Assembly (NCBI GenBank): GCA_943788195.1
Contig: CALSPH010000001.1
Coordinates: 557,673 to 621,672, forward strand
Reading direction: 5' to 3'
Length of the DNA stretch: 64,000 nucleotides
From: an uncultured Bacteroidia bacterium
GTDB taxonomy: Bacteria; Bacteroidota; Bacteroidia; NS11-12g; UBA955
A program made the position numbers and the translations under genes. This document shows positions 33,329 through 42,290 of the stretch, piece by piece; position 1 is the first letter of the stretch, and each line of letters begins with the position of its first letter. A model generated the notes under the pieces. That model saw only the letters and a program-made list of their open reading frames with translations, was not told the DNA's origin and searched no databases.

Positions 33329-34996
33329 TTAACTCAACCCACTAATCACGCCTTGCTCATCGATATCCATGCGTTCGCTTGCAGGGATCTTAGGTAAGCC
33401 CGGCATACGCATCATGTTGCCTAAAATCGGAATCAAGAAGCCTGCGCCTGCAGCAAATTCAAATTCACGTACGGTTACTCTAAAACCGGTAGGTCGGCCC
33501 GTTAATTTCTCATTATCAGAAAAAGACTTTTGGGTCTTCGCCATACAAATGGGTAAATGCGTTAAACCCAGTTTGGTAATTCTGCGTAAATCCTTTTCCG
33601 CTTGGCTAGAATAATCTACCCCATCTGCGCCATAAATCTCTTTGGCAATGGTTTCAATCTTGCTTTTTACATCAGTATTCCAATCGTATAAGGGTTTAAA
33701 CTTGTTTTCACCTTTTTCAATTTCTGCAACCACTGCCTTGGCTAAATCTTGGCATCCTTCTCCGCCATCTGCCCAACCTTTGCTCAATACCGCTTGCACG
33801 CCTTTTTCTGCACACATTTTAATCAGTACATCAATTTCCTCTTGGCTATCGGTATGGAAATTATTGATGGCTACCACGGGTTTTAAGCCCATCTTAATAC
33901 AATTCTCCATGTGCTTTTCAAGGTTTGCAAACCCCTTTTGTACGCGTTCTACGCTGGCATCATTGTATTCGTCTGGTGCCGCTCCACCATGGTGCCTAAG
34001 CGCTCGTATGGTTGCTACCAACACAATGATTTTTGGAGATAGATTTCCATAACCACATTTGATGTTTAAAAACTTTTCTGCGCCTAAATCAGCGCCAAAA
34101 CCTGCTTCGGTTACCGTATAATCCGCTAAACTCATGCCCATTTTGGTAGCAATAATGGTATTGGTTCCTTGTGCAATATTGGCAAAGGGTCCACCATGTA
34201 TAATGGCAGGGTTTCCTTCTAAGGTTTGTACTAAGTTCGGCTTAATGGCATCTTTCAATAGAATGGCCATTGCATTTTGGCAATTCAATTCGCGCGCATA
34301 AACCGGCTCTAAATCATAGGTAAAGCCTACAAAAATATTTCCGAGTTTTTCTTTTAAATCATTCAGGTCATTACTCATGCAAAGGATGGCCATGATCTCA
34401 GATGCCGCAGTAATATTGAATCCATCGCTTCGCATTACACCATTGGCTTTTCCACCAATTCCAATAATGATATCACGCAATGCACGATCATTCATATCAA
34501 TCACACGCTTCCAAATTACCGTTCGTGGATCAATTTTAATGGCATGCGTTTTATTTTGAATCACATTGTCAATGATGGCTGCTAAAAAGTTGTTGGCTTT
34601 TTCAATGGCGGAAAAATCTCCCGTAAAATGCAGGTTAATGTCTTCCATTGGTATTACTTGTGAGTATCCACCACCGGCAGCTCCCCCTTTTATCCCGAAT
34701 ACCGGTCCCAAGCTCGGCTCACGCAACACCACAATCGATTTTTTTCCAATCTTGTTCAGTCCTTCATTCAACCCAATACTTACGGTTGTTTTTCCTTCTC
34801 CGGCAGGAGTAGGGGTCAGTGCAGTTACCAAAATCAAGTTGCTCTGGTCTACCTTAGCTTGGTCTATTAAAGTAAGGGGAAGTTTTGCTTTGGTTCTTCC
34901 ATAAGGCTCTAACACCTCTTCTGGAATATTAAGTTTGGCGGCAATATCCTTAATGGGTTGAATATCGGCTGCTTGTGCGATTGAAATATCTGACAT
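33329..34996 (-). CDS. fhs: Formate-tetrahydrofolate ligase
   Basis: Makes 10-formyl-THF from formate, THF and ATP, feeding purine and one-carbon pools. The nucleotide loop TPTPAGEGKTTVSIGL lies at residues 61-76. Other family blocks: REPSLGPVFGIKGGAAGGG, LHFTGDFSAI, HGGPFANIAQGTNT, TEAGFGADLGAEKF and VTVREFEFAAGAGFLIPI. Length 555 aa is normal. It forms a one-carbon pair in concept with gcvT (44638) but is not linked in an operon; the stop abuts a dead symporter fragment. Confidence 0.96.
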   Translation of the reverse strand: MSDISIAQAADIQPIKDIAAKLNIPEEVLEPYGRTKAKLPLTLIDQAKVDQSNLILVTALTPTPAGEGKTTVSIGLNEGLNKIGKKSIVVLREPSLGPVFGIKGGAAGGGYSQVIPMEDINLHFTGDFSAIEKANNFLAAIIDNVIQNKTHAIKIDPRTVIWKRVIDMNDRALRDIIIGIGGKANGVMRSDGFNITAASEIMAILCMSNDLNDLKEKLGNIFVGFTYDLEPVYARELNCQNAMAILLKDAIKPNLVQTLEGNPAIIHGGPFANIAQGTNTIIATKMGMSLADYTVTEAGFGADLGAEKFLNIKCGYGNLSPKIIVLVATIRALRHHGGAAPDEYNDASVERVQKGFANLEKHMENCIKMGLKPVVAINNFHTDSQEEIDVLIKMCAEKGVQAVLSKGWADGGEGCQDLAKAVVAEIEKGENKFKPLYDWNTDVKSKIETIAKEIYGADGVDYSSQAEKDLRRITKLGLTHLPICMAKTQKSFSDNEKLTGRPTGFRVTVREFEFAAGAGFLIPILGNMMRMPGLPKIPASERMDIDEQGVISGLS

Positions 34997-35124
34997 GTTT
35001 GGTTATTTAAATTTGAAGGGGCAAATTACCATTTATGTTTTGAAAGAGAAAATAAGAAGGGAGAAATGTGAAGCGGGAATTTTGAAAGAGGATATGAGAA
35101 GTGCTTATTGTGAATAGCGAAATG

Positions 35125-35180
35125 CCGTCAGTCTGAGTCCTTCGTATTGCTCAGGACAGGCTCAAGTCGAAGACAAGACT
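35125..35180. repeat. Intergenic palindromic repeat (REP-like)
   Basis: Between guaB and fhs lies GCCGTCAGTCTGAGTCC...TTGCTCAGGACAGGCTCA...GTCGAAGAC. It contains opposing blocks (GTCCT/AGGAC, TGAG/CTCA) able to form a hairpin and belongs to the 'GTCAGTCTGAG...TCGAAG' class of short repeats scattered between genes in Bacteroidota genomes. It might act as a transcription terminator or mRNA stabiliser for guaB; only one copy is seen here. Confidence 0.45.
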
Positions 35181-35263
35181 TTTATTGAACAATTGAGTTT
35201 GATGTTAGATGTTTGATGTCGTTTTCTTTAAACATCTAGCATCACACAACTGACATCCATCAC

Positions 35264-36724
35264 TTACCTACTATAGTTAGGCGCTTCTTTGGTAATTGCG
35301 ATATCGTGTGGATGGCTTTCTTTGATCCCGGCATTGGAAATACGTGTAAAATTGGCTGTTTGAAGGTCTGTTATAGTTTTAGCACCACAATAGCCCATGC
35401 CTGCTCTCAGCCCACCGACTTGTTGGTAAATGATTTCACTCATGGAACCCTTATAGGGTACAGTACCTACAATCCCTTCAGGCACTAACTTGGCAATTTC
35501 TTCTTCAGCGTCTTGGAAATAGCGGTCTTTGCTTCCTTCTTTCATGGCTTCTATACTTCCCATTCCGCGGTACGATTTAACTTTTCTTCCGTTGTATATG
35601 CTGGTCTCCCCAGGAGACTCATCGGTACCGGCAAACATACTGCCCGCCATTACACAATTGGCTCCAGCAACAATGGCTTTAACTACATCACCACTGTAGC
35701 GTATACCGCCATCAGCTATAATAGAAACCCCTGTGTTTTGAACGGCTTCGGCACATTCGAGGATTGCACTCAATTGAGGTACTCCAATTCCAGCAATAAT
35801 GCGTGTCGTACAAATACTTCCCGGTCCTACCCCAACTTTAATGGCATCTGCTCCAGCTTTTGCCAAGGCTTTGGCTGCTGGTCCAGTAGCCACATTTCCA
35901 ACAATCACTTCCAGTCCTTTAAAGGCTTTCTTCACTTTCTTCAATTCGTCAATCACTCCTTTACTGTGACCATGCGCTGTATCTAATGTAATTACATCTA
36001 CTCCAGCATCCACCAAAGCTTTTACTCGATCCAATGTGTCGGCAGTAACACCTACTGCTGCCCCAACAATCAATCGTCCGTATTTGTCTTTGCAAGCCTT
36101 TGGGTGATGTTTTACTTTTTGAATATCTTTATAGGTGATCAACCCTTGGAGAATGTCTTTGGCATCTACGATAGGGAGTTTTTCAATTTTATGTTCTTGA
36201 AGAATCTTCGCTGCTTTTTCCAAGTTGGTCCCCACCTTTGCAGTAATCAAAGGTGCTTTGGTCATGGTGTCCACTACCTTGGTATTCATGTTTCGTTCAA
36301 AACGCAAATCACGGTTGGTAATAATACCCATTAACTTGTTGTTCTTGTTCACCACAGGAATCCCTCCAATGCGGTTTTCTTTCATCAAGTCTAATGCATC
36401 TCCAATGGTAGCATCTTCTGCCAAGGTGATGGGGTCTTGAATCATTCCACTTTCAGAACGCTTAACTTTACGCACTTCGGCAGCTTGCTGCTCAATGCTC
36501 ATGTTTTTGTGAATGATGCCAATACCGCCTTCGCGTGCCATGGCTATCGCCATTTTACTTTCGGTTACCGTATCCATGGCCGCTGATATAAAAGGCACGT
36601 TTAAGGTGATCTTTTTAGTCAGTCGGGATGCGGTGGTTACCTCTCTGGGTAAAATTTCGGAATAACGTGGAAGTACGAGTACGTCATCAAATGTTAAACC
36701 TTCTTGAACTATTTTGGATGTCAT
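35264..36724 (-). CDS. guaB: Inosine-5'-monophosphate dehydrogenase
   Basis: Oxidises IMP to XMP with NAD+, the rate-limiting step of guanine nucleotide synthesis. N-terminal [20 protein letters not shown]; two CBS repeats at about 95-205 ([36 protein letters not shown]) that sense ATP/GTP; TIM-barrel signatures [17 protein letters not shown] and [17 protein letters not shown] with catalytic Cys near 304; flap segment [10 protein letters not shown]. 486 residues is standard. A good minus-strand promoter lies upstream (36749-36779). Confidence 0.96.
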   Translation of the reverse strand: MTSKIVQEGLTFDDVLVLPRYSEILPREVTTASRLTKKITLNVPFISAAMDTVTESKMAIAMAREGGIGIIHKNMSIEQQAAEVRKVKRSESGMIQDPITLAEDATIGDALDLMKENRIGGIPVVNKNNKLMGIITNRDLRFERNMNTKVVDTMTKAPLITAKVGTNLEKAAKILQEHKIEKLPIVDAKDILQGLITYKDIQKVKHHPKACKDKYGRLIVGAAVGVTADTLDRVKALVDAGVDVITLDTAHGHSKGVIDELKKVKKAFKGLEVIVGNVATGPAAKALAKAGADAIKVGVGPGSICTTRIIAGIGVPQLSAILECAEAVQNTGVSIIADGGIRYSGDVVKAIVAGANCVMAGSMFAGTDESPGETSIYNGRKVKSYRGMGSIEAMKEGSKDRYFQDAEEEIAKLVPEGIVGTVPYKGSMSEIIYQQVGGLRAGMGYCGAKTITDLQTANFTRISNAGIKESHPHDIAITKEAPNYSR

Positions 36725-36748
36725 GCAAATAAGAATCTATTTGCGGTG

Positions 36749-36779
36749 CAAATCTAAACTATCTACCTTAGATAAACAA
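36749..36779 (-). promoter_or_regulatory. Promoter of guaB (-33/-7)
   Basis: On the minus strand TTG (36779-36777) is followed after 20 bases by TAGATTTG (36756-36749), matching the Bacteroidota sigma-A arrangement. The guaB ATG is 24 bases further on. This is the best-spaced promoter I see in the window apart from 4551-4581. Confidence 0.55.
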
Positions 36780-36783
36780 TCAT

Positions 36784-39231
36784 CTATTTTTTGTTGCTAA
36801 ACCCTAAATTGCGAAGTAAGAGTTTACTTGAACTGAAATCGGCTTTTACTTTGCGTGTTCCCATACTCTTAATGGACCCAATGCCGCTCTTTAGGCCTTT
36901 GCACTGACTTGCAGTAATATAATACATATCGCCTTTGTAATCGATGGCTATGATGGCAAATTGCTGATTGAAATTGAGTGAGATGTTCTTTTGATCGAAA
37001 TATTGTAGATAGTTGGGTTGGTAATACACCACGATAATCTTCTTAATATCTAAGGGTAAGCCACTCCCTTGAGTTAATACTAAGTTCAGACTTTGATAGT
37101 TGGCAGAGGTGTCTAAACCAGCTAATGCATAGGAACCCAAGGCAGTGATGCTCAGTATTTGGGTGCCACCAACAGCGGGTTTTTCATCATTGAGTTGTGT
37201 ATTGTATGCGTCCAAATGTTGGGCATGAACCAACTCTCTTCGGTTTAATCGCGCTTGATACTTGGCATACATTTTATTAAATCGCTTGAGTTGCTTTGCC
37301 TTGCTCTTCTTATCACCGGCCTTCACCACAGTAAATGGCAATTGCACATAACCATCTTCATACTTGAGCTCAACCAATCCTTCGGTATCGCCTGGCTCAT
37401 AAAAAATGCGGATATCATTGAAAATTCTACCGCGAAGTAAGGCCTTGGTGAACGTCTTTCTACCTTCTGAACCAGTATATTGGAACACATACTTTCTGAA
37501 GTAATGCAGCTCTGGGAAAAGGCGCTGATCAATCTTATTATAGATTCTAAAAAAGACCAGTTTCCTGCGTGCGGTGTCTTTAAAACTTATTTTTCGAGCT
37601 CCGATTAATGATTTTCCAGGACGCAAATAAAATTCGTTTTTTTCACGGACCATTCCTTTGCGATGCGGCATATAGATGCGATCTGTAATGTTGGGGTTAT
37701 AGGATGGTTTTAGGCTTCTTGGAATTTTAACCCGCGTATCTGTTTTATCCAATAAGTAATAATAGGAGGGTTCAAAATAGCGCTGACTAAATGAGGTGTA
37801 ATCCACCAAACTTTGCGTGCCAAATGTATCGGTAAAGGCATTGATTTTATATCGCGTTAAAGGACCTCCTTCCAACGCATTGTAGGGATACCAATACGGC
37901 ATGTCTTTGCTGAGCTGCCATTGTCGTTTTTCAACGTAGGGCATCTCTACATCAATGGCAAAGCCACTTTTGAGCTTCAAAGGCACATTGTTAGACGAGG
38001 CATACAACATACAAACGGTAGGGTTACTGATCGAATACAAGTCGTTGAATGAATCAAATTGAGCAGGAAAACCGGTTAACCCAAACTCAACCAGATTGGG
38101 GATTAACCTAAAATAAATATCGATTGCATGGGTACATGCATCTCCTTTTTTAGTTACCATGCTATTGCCAGGAATAGCAATTTTATATCCCGCTTTGCTC
38201 AAAAGGGCCACATTATCGGTTGCTGAAATAACAAAGTGCTCAAACTCTGGAATGTAGTTTGGGTCTAAAGAATGGATGTTTTCATTCAATTCAAAGTACA
38301 AAGAGGGCTTGCTTTTACGATTGGTGGTGTCGTACAAAGAATAGGCACGAACCGTTTTTTCTTGTTTCTGTTCAGTAGGGGTGATGCTTTGCTCTACATC
38401 CGGTGTTTGAAAGGCATAATAGGGCAGCATCTGTCCATCCATAAAAATCGAGCTTAGGTAATCGAAATCATACGTCTCCAAGCTCACCCGATCAGAGTAG
38501 TAATCAAATCCCAGCACGATGCTTTTTTCGGATTCTTTGTCCCAGTAGTTGATGAAATGCTTTTCAATGGCCAGATCATGAAACGTACGGGAAAGAATGA
38601 AAGATAAATTATCGATCATTCCAAAGGACTTAACTTGGCTTATATCCAATATGTTATCGGGTAAATCACGGGTATAGTCTGTGCTAAATCGCAAATGGTG
38701 CAATTGCTTAATAGGTTTAATTTTGGGAACTAATGTGCTCAACTGTTGCTTTGAAAAAATGCCCAGTACATTCAGCGTGGTGACTGATTTTAACTCAAAC
38801 CAGCGCTCATCAACATAAGCGTCTTGCTCAAAAACATAGGAAACCTCCGTAACAAACTGACAGTCGTTGATGGCTTTTAACCAAGTGGCATTAAAGCTAT
38901 CAATATGAAACATCACGTGGCTTAAGGAGGGCAGATCACAAAACGTTTCGGTTTTGATGGGGTTATTGCCTTCAAACACCAGCTGAGTTACCTCATCCAA
39001 GTCTGGATAGGTTTCAAAGAACAAACGCGTATTCAGATTCTTAGCAAATAAAAGGGTCTGGGGTTGCCCGTTCCGTTTTAAAAACCGGTCGAAGTTCTTA
39101 ATATCCTTGGCGTTGCTAATCCATACTTTGTCATCAGACTTGCTGGCCTGATGAGGTCTGGGGAGAACAATCTGTGCTTGCAGGATGGAAGCCAGACCAA
39201 GAATGCATATAAAAAATACGAGTTTTTTCAC
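36784..39231 (-). CDS. Large exported protein of unknown function (LRR-like N-terminus, ZU5-like middle)
   Basis: 815 residues with a signal peptide KLVFFICILGLASILQAQ. The first ~250 residues have leucine-rich, repeat-like strands (LDEVTQLVFEGNNPI, LPSLSHVMFHIDSF, LKSVTTLNVLGIFS, IKQLHHLRFSTDYT, ISQVKSFGMIDNLS), suggesting a degenerate leucine-rich-repeat solenoid. Around residue 355, YKIAIPGNSMVTKKGDACTHAIDIYFRLIP resembles the 'IPxxAFVDKxGxPVTGxVxxxYREF' segment of ZU5-like domains in Bacteroidota surface proteins. The C-terminal 400 residues are rich in aromatics and lysine, with no sorting domain. I do not recognise the protein as a whole. Confidence 0.6.
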   Translation of the reverse strand: MKKLVFFICILGLASILQAQIVLPRPHQASKSDDKVWISNAKDIKNFDRFLKRNGQPQTLLFAKNLNTRLFFETYPDLDEVTQLVFEGNNPIKTETFCDLPSLSHVMFHIDSFNATWLKAINDCQFVTEVSYVFEQDAYVDERWFELKSVTTLNVLGIFSKQQLSTLVPKIKPIKQLHHLRFSTDYTRDLPDNILDISQVKSFGMIDNLSFILSRTFHDLAIEKHFINYWDKESEKSIVLGFDYYSDRVSLETYDFDYLSSIFMDGQMLPYYAFQTPDVEQSITPTEQKQEKTVRAYSLYDTTNRKSKPSLYFELNENIHSLDPNYIPEFEHFVISATDNVALLSKAGYKIAIPGNSMVTKKGDACTHAIDIYFRLIPNLVEFGLTGFPAQFDSFNDLYSISNPTVCMLYASSNNVPLKLKSGFAIDVEMPYVEKRQWQLSKDMPYWYPYNALEGGPLTRYKINAFTDTFGTQSLVDYTSFSQRYFEPSYYYLLDKTDTRVKIPRSLKPSYNPNITDRIYMPHRKGMVREKNEFYLRPGKSLIGARKISFKDTARRKLVFFRIYNKIDQRLFPELHYFRKYVFQYTGSEGRKTFTKALLRGRIFNDIRIFYEPGDTEGLVELKYEDGYVQLPFTVVKAGDKKSKAKQLKRFNKMYAKYQARLNRRELVHAQHLDAYNTQLNDEKPAVGGTQILSITALGSYALAGLDTSANYQSLNLVLTQGSGLPLDIKKIIVVYYQPNYLQYFDQKNISLNFNQQFAIIAIDYKGDMYYITASQCKGLKSGIGSIKSMGTRKVKADFSSSKLLLRNLGFSNKK

Positions 39232-39328
39232 CGTAAATACAATATTAAACTAATTACAATGGGGTATTTAGCCGTATTATCAACGAAAAAGAAGAGTGTT
39301 TTATTTTTAGGAGCAGGGGTTCCTTGTG

Positions 39329-40093
39329 CTATGCAAGAATAAACTGGTCCAACGCTTTGATAAAACCAACCCGGTTCTCTGCATGAACCCAGTGACCCGC
39401 ATTTGGGATAGATTGGAGGCGGTAATCAGAGAAATGACGACTAATTTGAATTTCATCTTGGGCAGTAATATAATTGCTATTGGCCCCTTTGATGAATAGT
39501 GTTGGAGTATTGATTGTGCCTAAAGTAAGTGCACCTACTATTTCCTCATAGCCATTCTTAATGCCTTGAACATTTATTTTTAGTTGATAGCCTCCTGCTC
39601 CATTGCTCACAATGTTCTTCATTAGGAACTGACGCACCGCAAAATTCTTTTCATACTTCATAAATGCAGCATCCAGTTCTTTGCGATTGCTTGTTTCATT
39701 TAATTGGATGGTTTCATAGGCATCAAAATAGGGATGATGTGAGGTCTTATATGTTTTTGGAGCAATATCAACCACAATCAATTTTTCTAATAATTCTGGG
39801 TAGGTTTGGGCAAATGCCATAGCAACTTTTCCTCCCATGGAGTGACCGATTAAGTAAATCTGATCTAAATCGCAGTTTTCGCAAAATCTCCTTACATCTT
39901 CCACCATTAATGCGATGCTCATTGCATTGCTATGAGGAGAGCGACCGTGATTACGCATATCTAACGTATATACTTGGTGGCTGGTTCCTAATTCTTGTGC
40001 TACCGTATGCCAATTGTCTAAGGAACCAAAAATGCCATGAATGATCACTAAGTTGGGCCCTGTTTCACCGTATTTTTTATGGTTGAGTTGCAT
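39329..40093 (-). CDS. Alpha/beta hydrolase (YbfF-like esterase)
   Basis: Single-domain alpha/beta-hydrolase. Oxyanion region NLVIIHGIFGSLDNWHTVAQ, nucleophile elbow GHSMGGKVAM (Ser near 90), acid candidate in the LFIKGANSNYI region, and catalytic His in IPNAGHWVHAENRVGF near the C-terminus. DMRNHGRSPHS is the common NHGxS loop of the YbfF/epoxide-hydrolase-like group. ATG 40093 (MQLNHKKYGE) is chosen over the track start at 40135, which would include a poorly conserved leader. It follows the GNAT gene closely on the same strand. Substrate unknown. Confidence 0.82.
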   Translation of the reverse strand: MQLNHKKYGETGPNLVIIHGIFGSLDNWHTVAQELGTSHQVYTLDMRNHGRSPHSNAMSIALMVEDVRRFCENCDLDQIYLIGHSMGGKVAMAFAQTYPELLEKLIVVDIAPKTYKTSHHPYFDAYETIQLNETSNRKELDAAFMKYEKNFAVRQFLMKNIVSNGAGGYQLKINVQGIKNGYEEIVGALTLGTINTPTLFIKGANSNYITAQDEIQISRHFSDYRLQSIPNAGHWVHAENRVGFIKALDQFILA

Positions 40094-40135
40094 GCAGTGC
40101 AAATTTAAGACATAGCAAGTTGATTGATGATTCAA

Positions 40136-40636
40136 TCACATGTTTATTTTGTAATAAACAGAATTATCTATCCCTTCACATGGCGCAATCTTCCAAAATT
40201 CCATTCCGATTTTTTCTAATACCCGAATAGATGCGGGATTGTCTTGCGAAGCACGTCCAATGATTTCTTCCAGTTTTAGGTTAGTGAAACCATACTCCAA
40301 GCAAGCTTTTGCTGCCTCAGTGGCATATCCTTTGCCCCATTCATTACGAAGAAATCGAAACCCAATATCAATAAACCCTTCCGAATGTTTTTTGAGGCCA
40401 CACCAACCTAATACCTCATTGCTTATTTTGGATACTACTGTCCATCGTCCTAATCCATGCTGTTTATATTGGCTGTAATTTTTAATCAACTGCTCGGATT
40501 CTTCAATTGATTCAAAAGCGTTATCACCGGTATGGCGAGTTACTTCTGGGTCGGCATTCAAGTCAAAAAACACCTTGGCATCTGTTAACTCAAATTCACG
40601 AAGTCGTAAACGTTCAGTTTCTATGATCCATCTCAT
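40136..40636 (-). CDS. GNAT N-acetyltransferase (RimJ/RimL type)
   Basis: GCN5-related acetyltransferase. IIETERLRLREFELTDA is the typical N-terminus of the RimJ/RimL group; acetyl-CoA binding is in FRFLRNEWGKGYATEAAKACLEYGF (R/Q-x-x-G-x-G/A variant, about residues 93-117), followed by ASQDNPASIRVLEKIGMEF. 166 aa is normal. Targets may be protein N-termini or small amines; not determinable. With the hydrolase it forms a two-gene unit read leftwards, immediately outside the integrative element. Confidence 0.85.
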   Translation of the reverse strand: MRWIIETERLRLREFELTDAKVFFDLNADPEVTRHTGDNAFESIEESEQLIKNYSQYKQHGLGRWTVVSKISNEVLGWCGLKKHSEGFIDIGFRFLRNEWGKGYATEAAKACLEYGFTNLKLEEIIGRASQDNPASIRVLEKIGMEFWKIAPCEGIDNSVYYKINM

Positions 40637-40718
40637 GCTTTGGAGTATTTGCGTTCTTTGAGGTAAAGATACAGCGGGGCTACATAATTATATATCTAAG
40701 TTACTGTAGGTTACCTAA

Positions 40719-40751
40719 GACTCCCACTAATAACGGGAGTCTTTTCTTTTT
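40719..40751 (+). terminator. Rho-independent terminator without an upstream gene
   Basis: A 7-bp perfect stem, GACTCCC (40719-40725) and GGGAGTC (40735-40741), with a nine-base loop, followed by TTTTCTTTTT. It is oriented for plus-strand transcription, yet no plus-strand gene lies upstream (the GNAT and hydrolase genes are on the minus strand). It may shield the integrase from read-through or be left from a gene lost at the insertion site. Confidence 0.7.
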
Positions 40752-40790
40752 AAGGGTTAATATCGATTAACTAAAACATAAAGAAGCGTA

Positions 40791-40817
40791 GAAAAACTGC
40801 CCTATATTTTGCCCTAT
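40791..40817. repeat. Left direct repeat (candidate attL)
   Basis: GAAAAAC then TGCCCTATATTTTGCCCTAT. The right copy (44131-44157) differs only at the seventh base (T for C). The repeat itself contains two TGCCCTAT octamers separated by ATTT, as expected of a recombinase-binding site. It lies 40 bases before the recombinase ATG. Confidence 0.7.
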
Positions 40818-40856
40818 TTAGTTTTTAGCATATATTCGATCTTACAACAACTTAAT

Positions 40857-42145
40857 ATGGCTACCTTTAACCTTTATCTTACCAATCCAAAGGCAACTAT
40901 TCCAACCTCTATCTATTTACAGATACAATCGAAGGGTATGAAGGCAAAATTCTTTGTCAAGCAATCCGTTCTCCCTAAAAATTGGAATTATAAAAAACAA
41001 CAAACAAAGGGACTAATAAATACACCTGAACTAAATGTTCTATTAGGGAGTTATATAGATGCAGCGAAAAAGGCTAATCTGAGGTTATTGGAGAGTCAAG
41101 GAATTGCAAACCCTCATAGAATAAAGGAAGACTAACAATAAAATTCTTTGACACACCACAGAGTAAAACAGATTATAAAAATATAACTAATTTAATAAGC
41201 TTTAGAGAAACGTATTTTAAGATTCTTGAAAAATCAAAAGGGGTTAAAGGAAGTGATAAAATTGCACCCTCAACCATTAAAAACTATAAGCAAACGTATA
41301 ACGTATTAGAACAGTTTCACGACTATACTAAGATAAGTTTAGAATTTTCAAATATTGACCTTGTGTTTCATGCCGAACTTATGGATTATTTAGAACTTAC
41401 AAGAAACTATAGTGCAAATACAGTAGCCAAACATATCAAACGCTTAAAAACCTTTCTAAATTCTGCACTTGAACTTGGCTACAATAAAAATGCTCAATTT
41501 AAGTCTTCCAAATTTTCTGCCCCTACTGAATCCGTAAACAATATATTTTTAACAGAACCCGAACTTGCAGCACTTGCAAAACTTAATCTTACAGCTAAGC
41601 CTTATTTAGACAGAGTACGGGACATGTTTCTGATCGGTGCTTATACTGCAATGCGTTACTCCGATTATTCAAAACTTGAATTTGCAAAATTTGAGGTAAT
41701 AAAGGGCAAGACTTATATCATTAAGAAAATGAAAAAAACCAAAGAAACAGAAGTTGTCCCCGTTCTACCAGTAGCGCAAAAGGTATTTGATAAATATACG
41801 AACAACGGAGTTTTAAAGCTGCCTAAGAGTATAAGCAATCAAAAATTTAACGAATACCTTAAAGAGTTAGGAAAACTAATTTTTAAACTAAATGAAACTT
41901 ACACCCTACATAGAACCACTGGAGGGCTTAAAACGTCTGTAAACAAGTTTAAATGGGAACTATTAGTTACACATACAGCAAGGCGAAGTTTTGCAACTAA
42001 TATGTATCTAAGAGGCATAAGCCCGAACTCCATAATGGGTGTAACTGGACACAAAACAGAATCAAGTTTCTATACCTATATACAGATGAACCCGAAGCAA
42101 AAGGCCTGTTCCCTTTCTTTCACACACGGTCAGTTGAAAAAATAA
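40857..42145 (+). pseudogene. Tyrosine recombinase/integrase, frameshifted
   Basis: Two ORFs make one integrase. The N-terminal part (ATG 40857, MATFNLYLTNPKATIPTSIY) has the arm-binding domain of Bacteroidota phage-type integrases (FVKQSVLPKNWNYKK) and stops at TAA 41133-41135. From 41129 another frame continues without interruption: LTIKFFDTPQSKTDYKNIT..., SPSTIKNYKQTYNVLEQF-like SAM domain, then the catalytic domain. Active-site residues are all present: R in YTAMRYSDYSKL, K in MKKTKETEVVPVL, HTARRSF (HxxR), VTGHKTESSFYTYI with the GHK histidine and the nucleophile tyrosine. Repaired, it would be about 430 residues. One indel near 41.1 kb has probably inactivated it. The SAM-domain segment reads APSTIKNYKQTYNVLEQFHD. 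Confidence 0.8.
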
Positions 42146-42290
42146 TTCCTTTCATGTGGGATGATTATATTGGCCCTAAGGTGTATCCACCTGCCCCTTA
42201 AACTCTTTACAAGAGTCGTCCGGGATTTGTCCGCTCAATAGAAAAGGAGCGAGGAATAACATCCGTATTCAAGCATGCTTTATTTAAAGA

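Noticed and set aside
33369-34904. Long plus-strand ORFs (up to 136 aa) opposite fhs
   Set aside because: Shadow frames of a strongly conserved housekeeping gene; no independent evidence.
35306-36440. Plus-strand ORFs (up to 157 aa) opposite guaB
   Set aside because: Antisense shadows of a well-conserved enzyme.
40798-40817. Match of the repeat to the CTnDOT core (GTAnnTTTGC)
   Set aside because: The repeat has TATATTTTGC; the GTA part does not match, so a CTnDOT-type attachment site is not supported.
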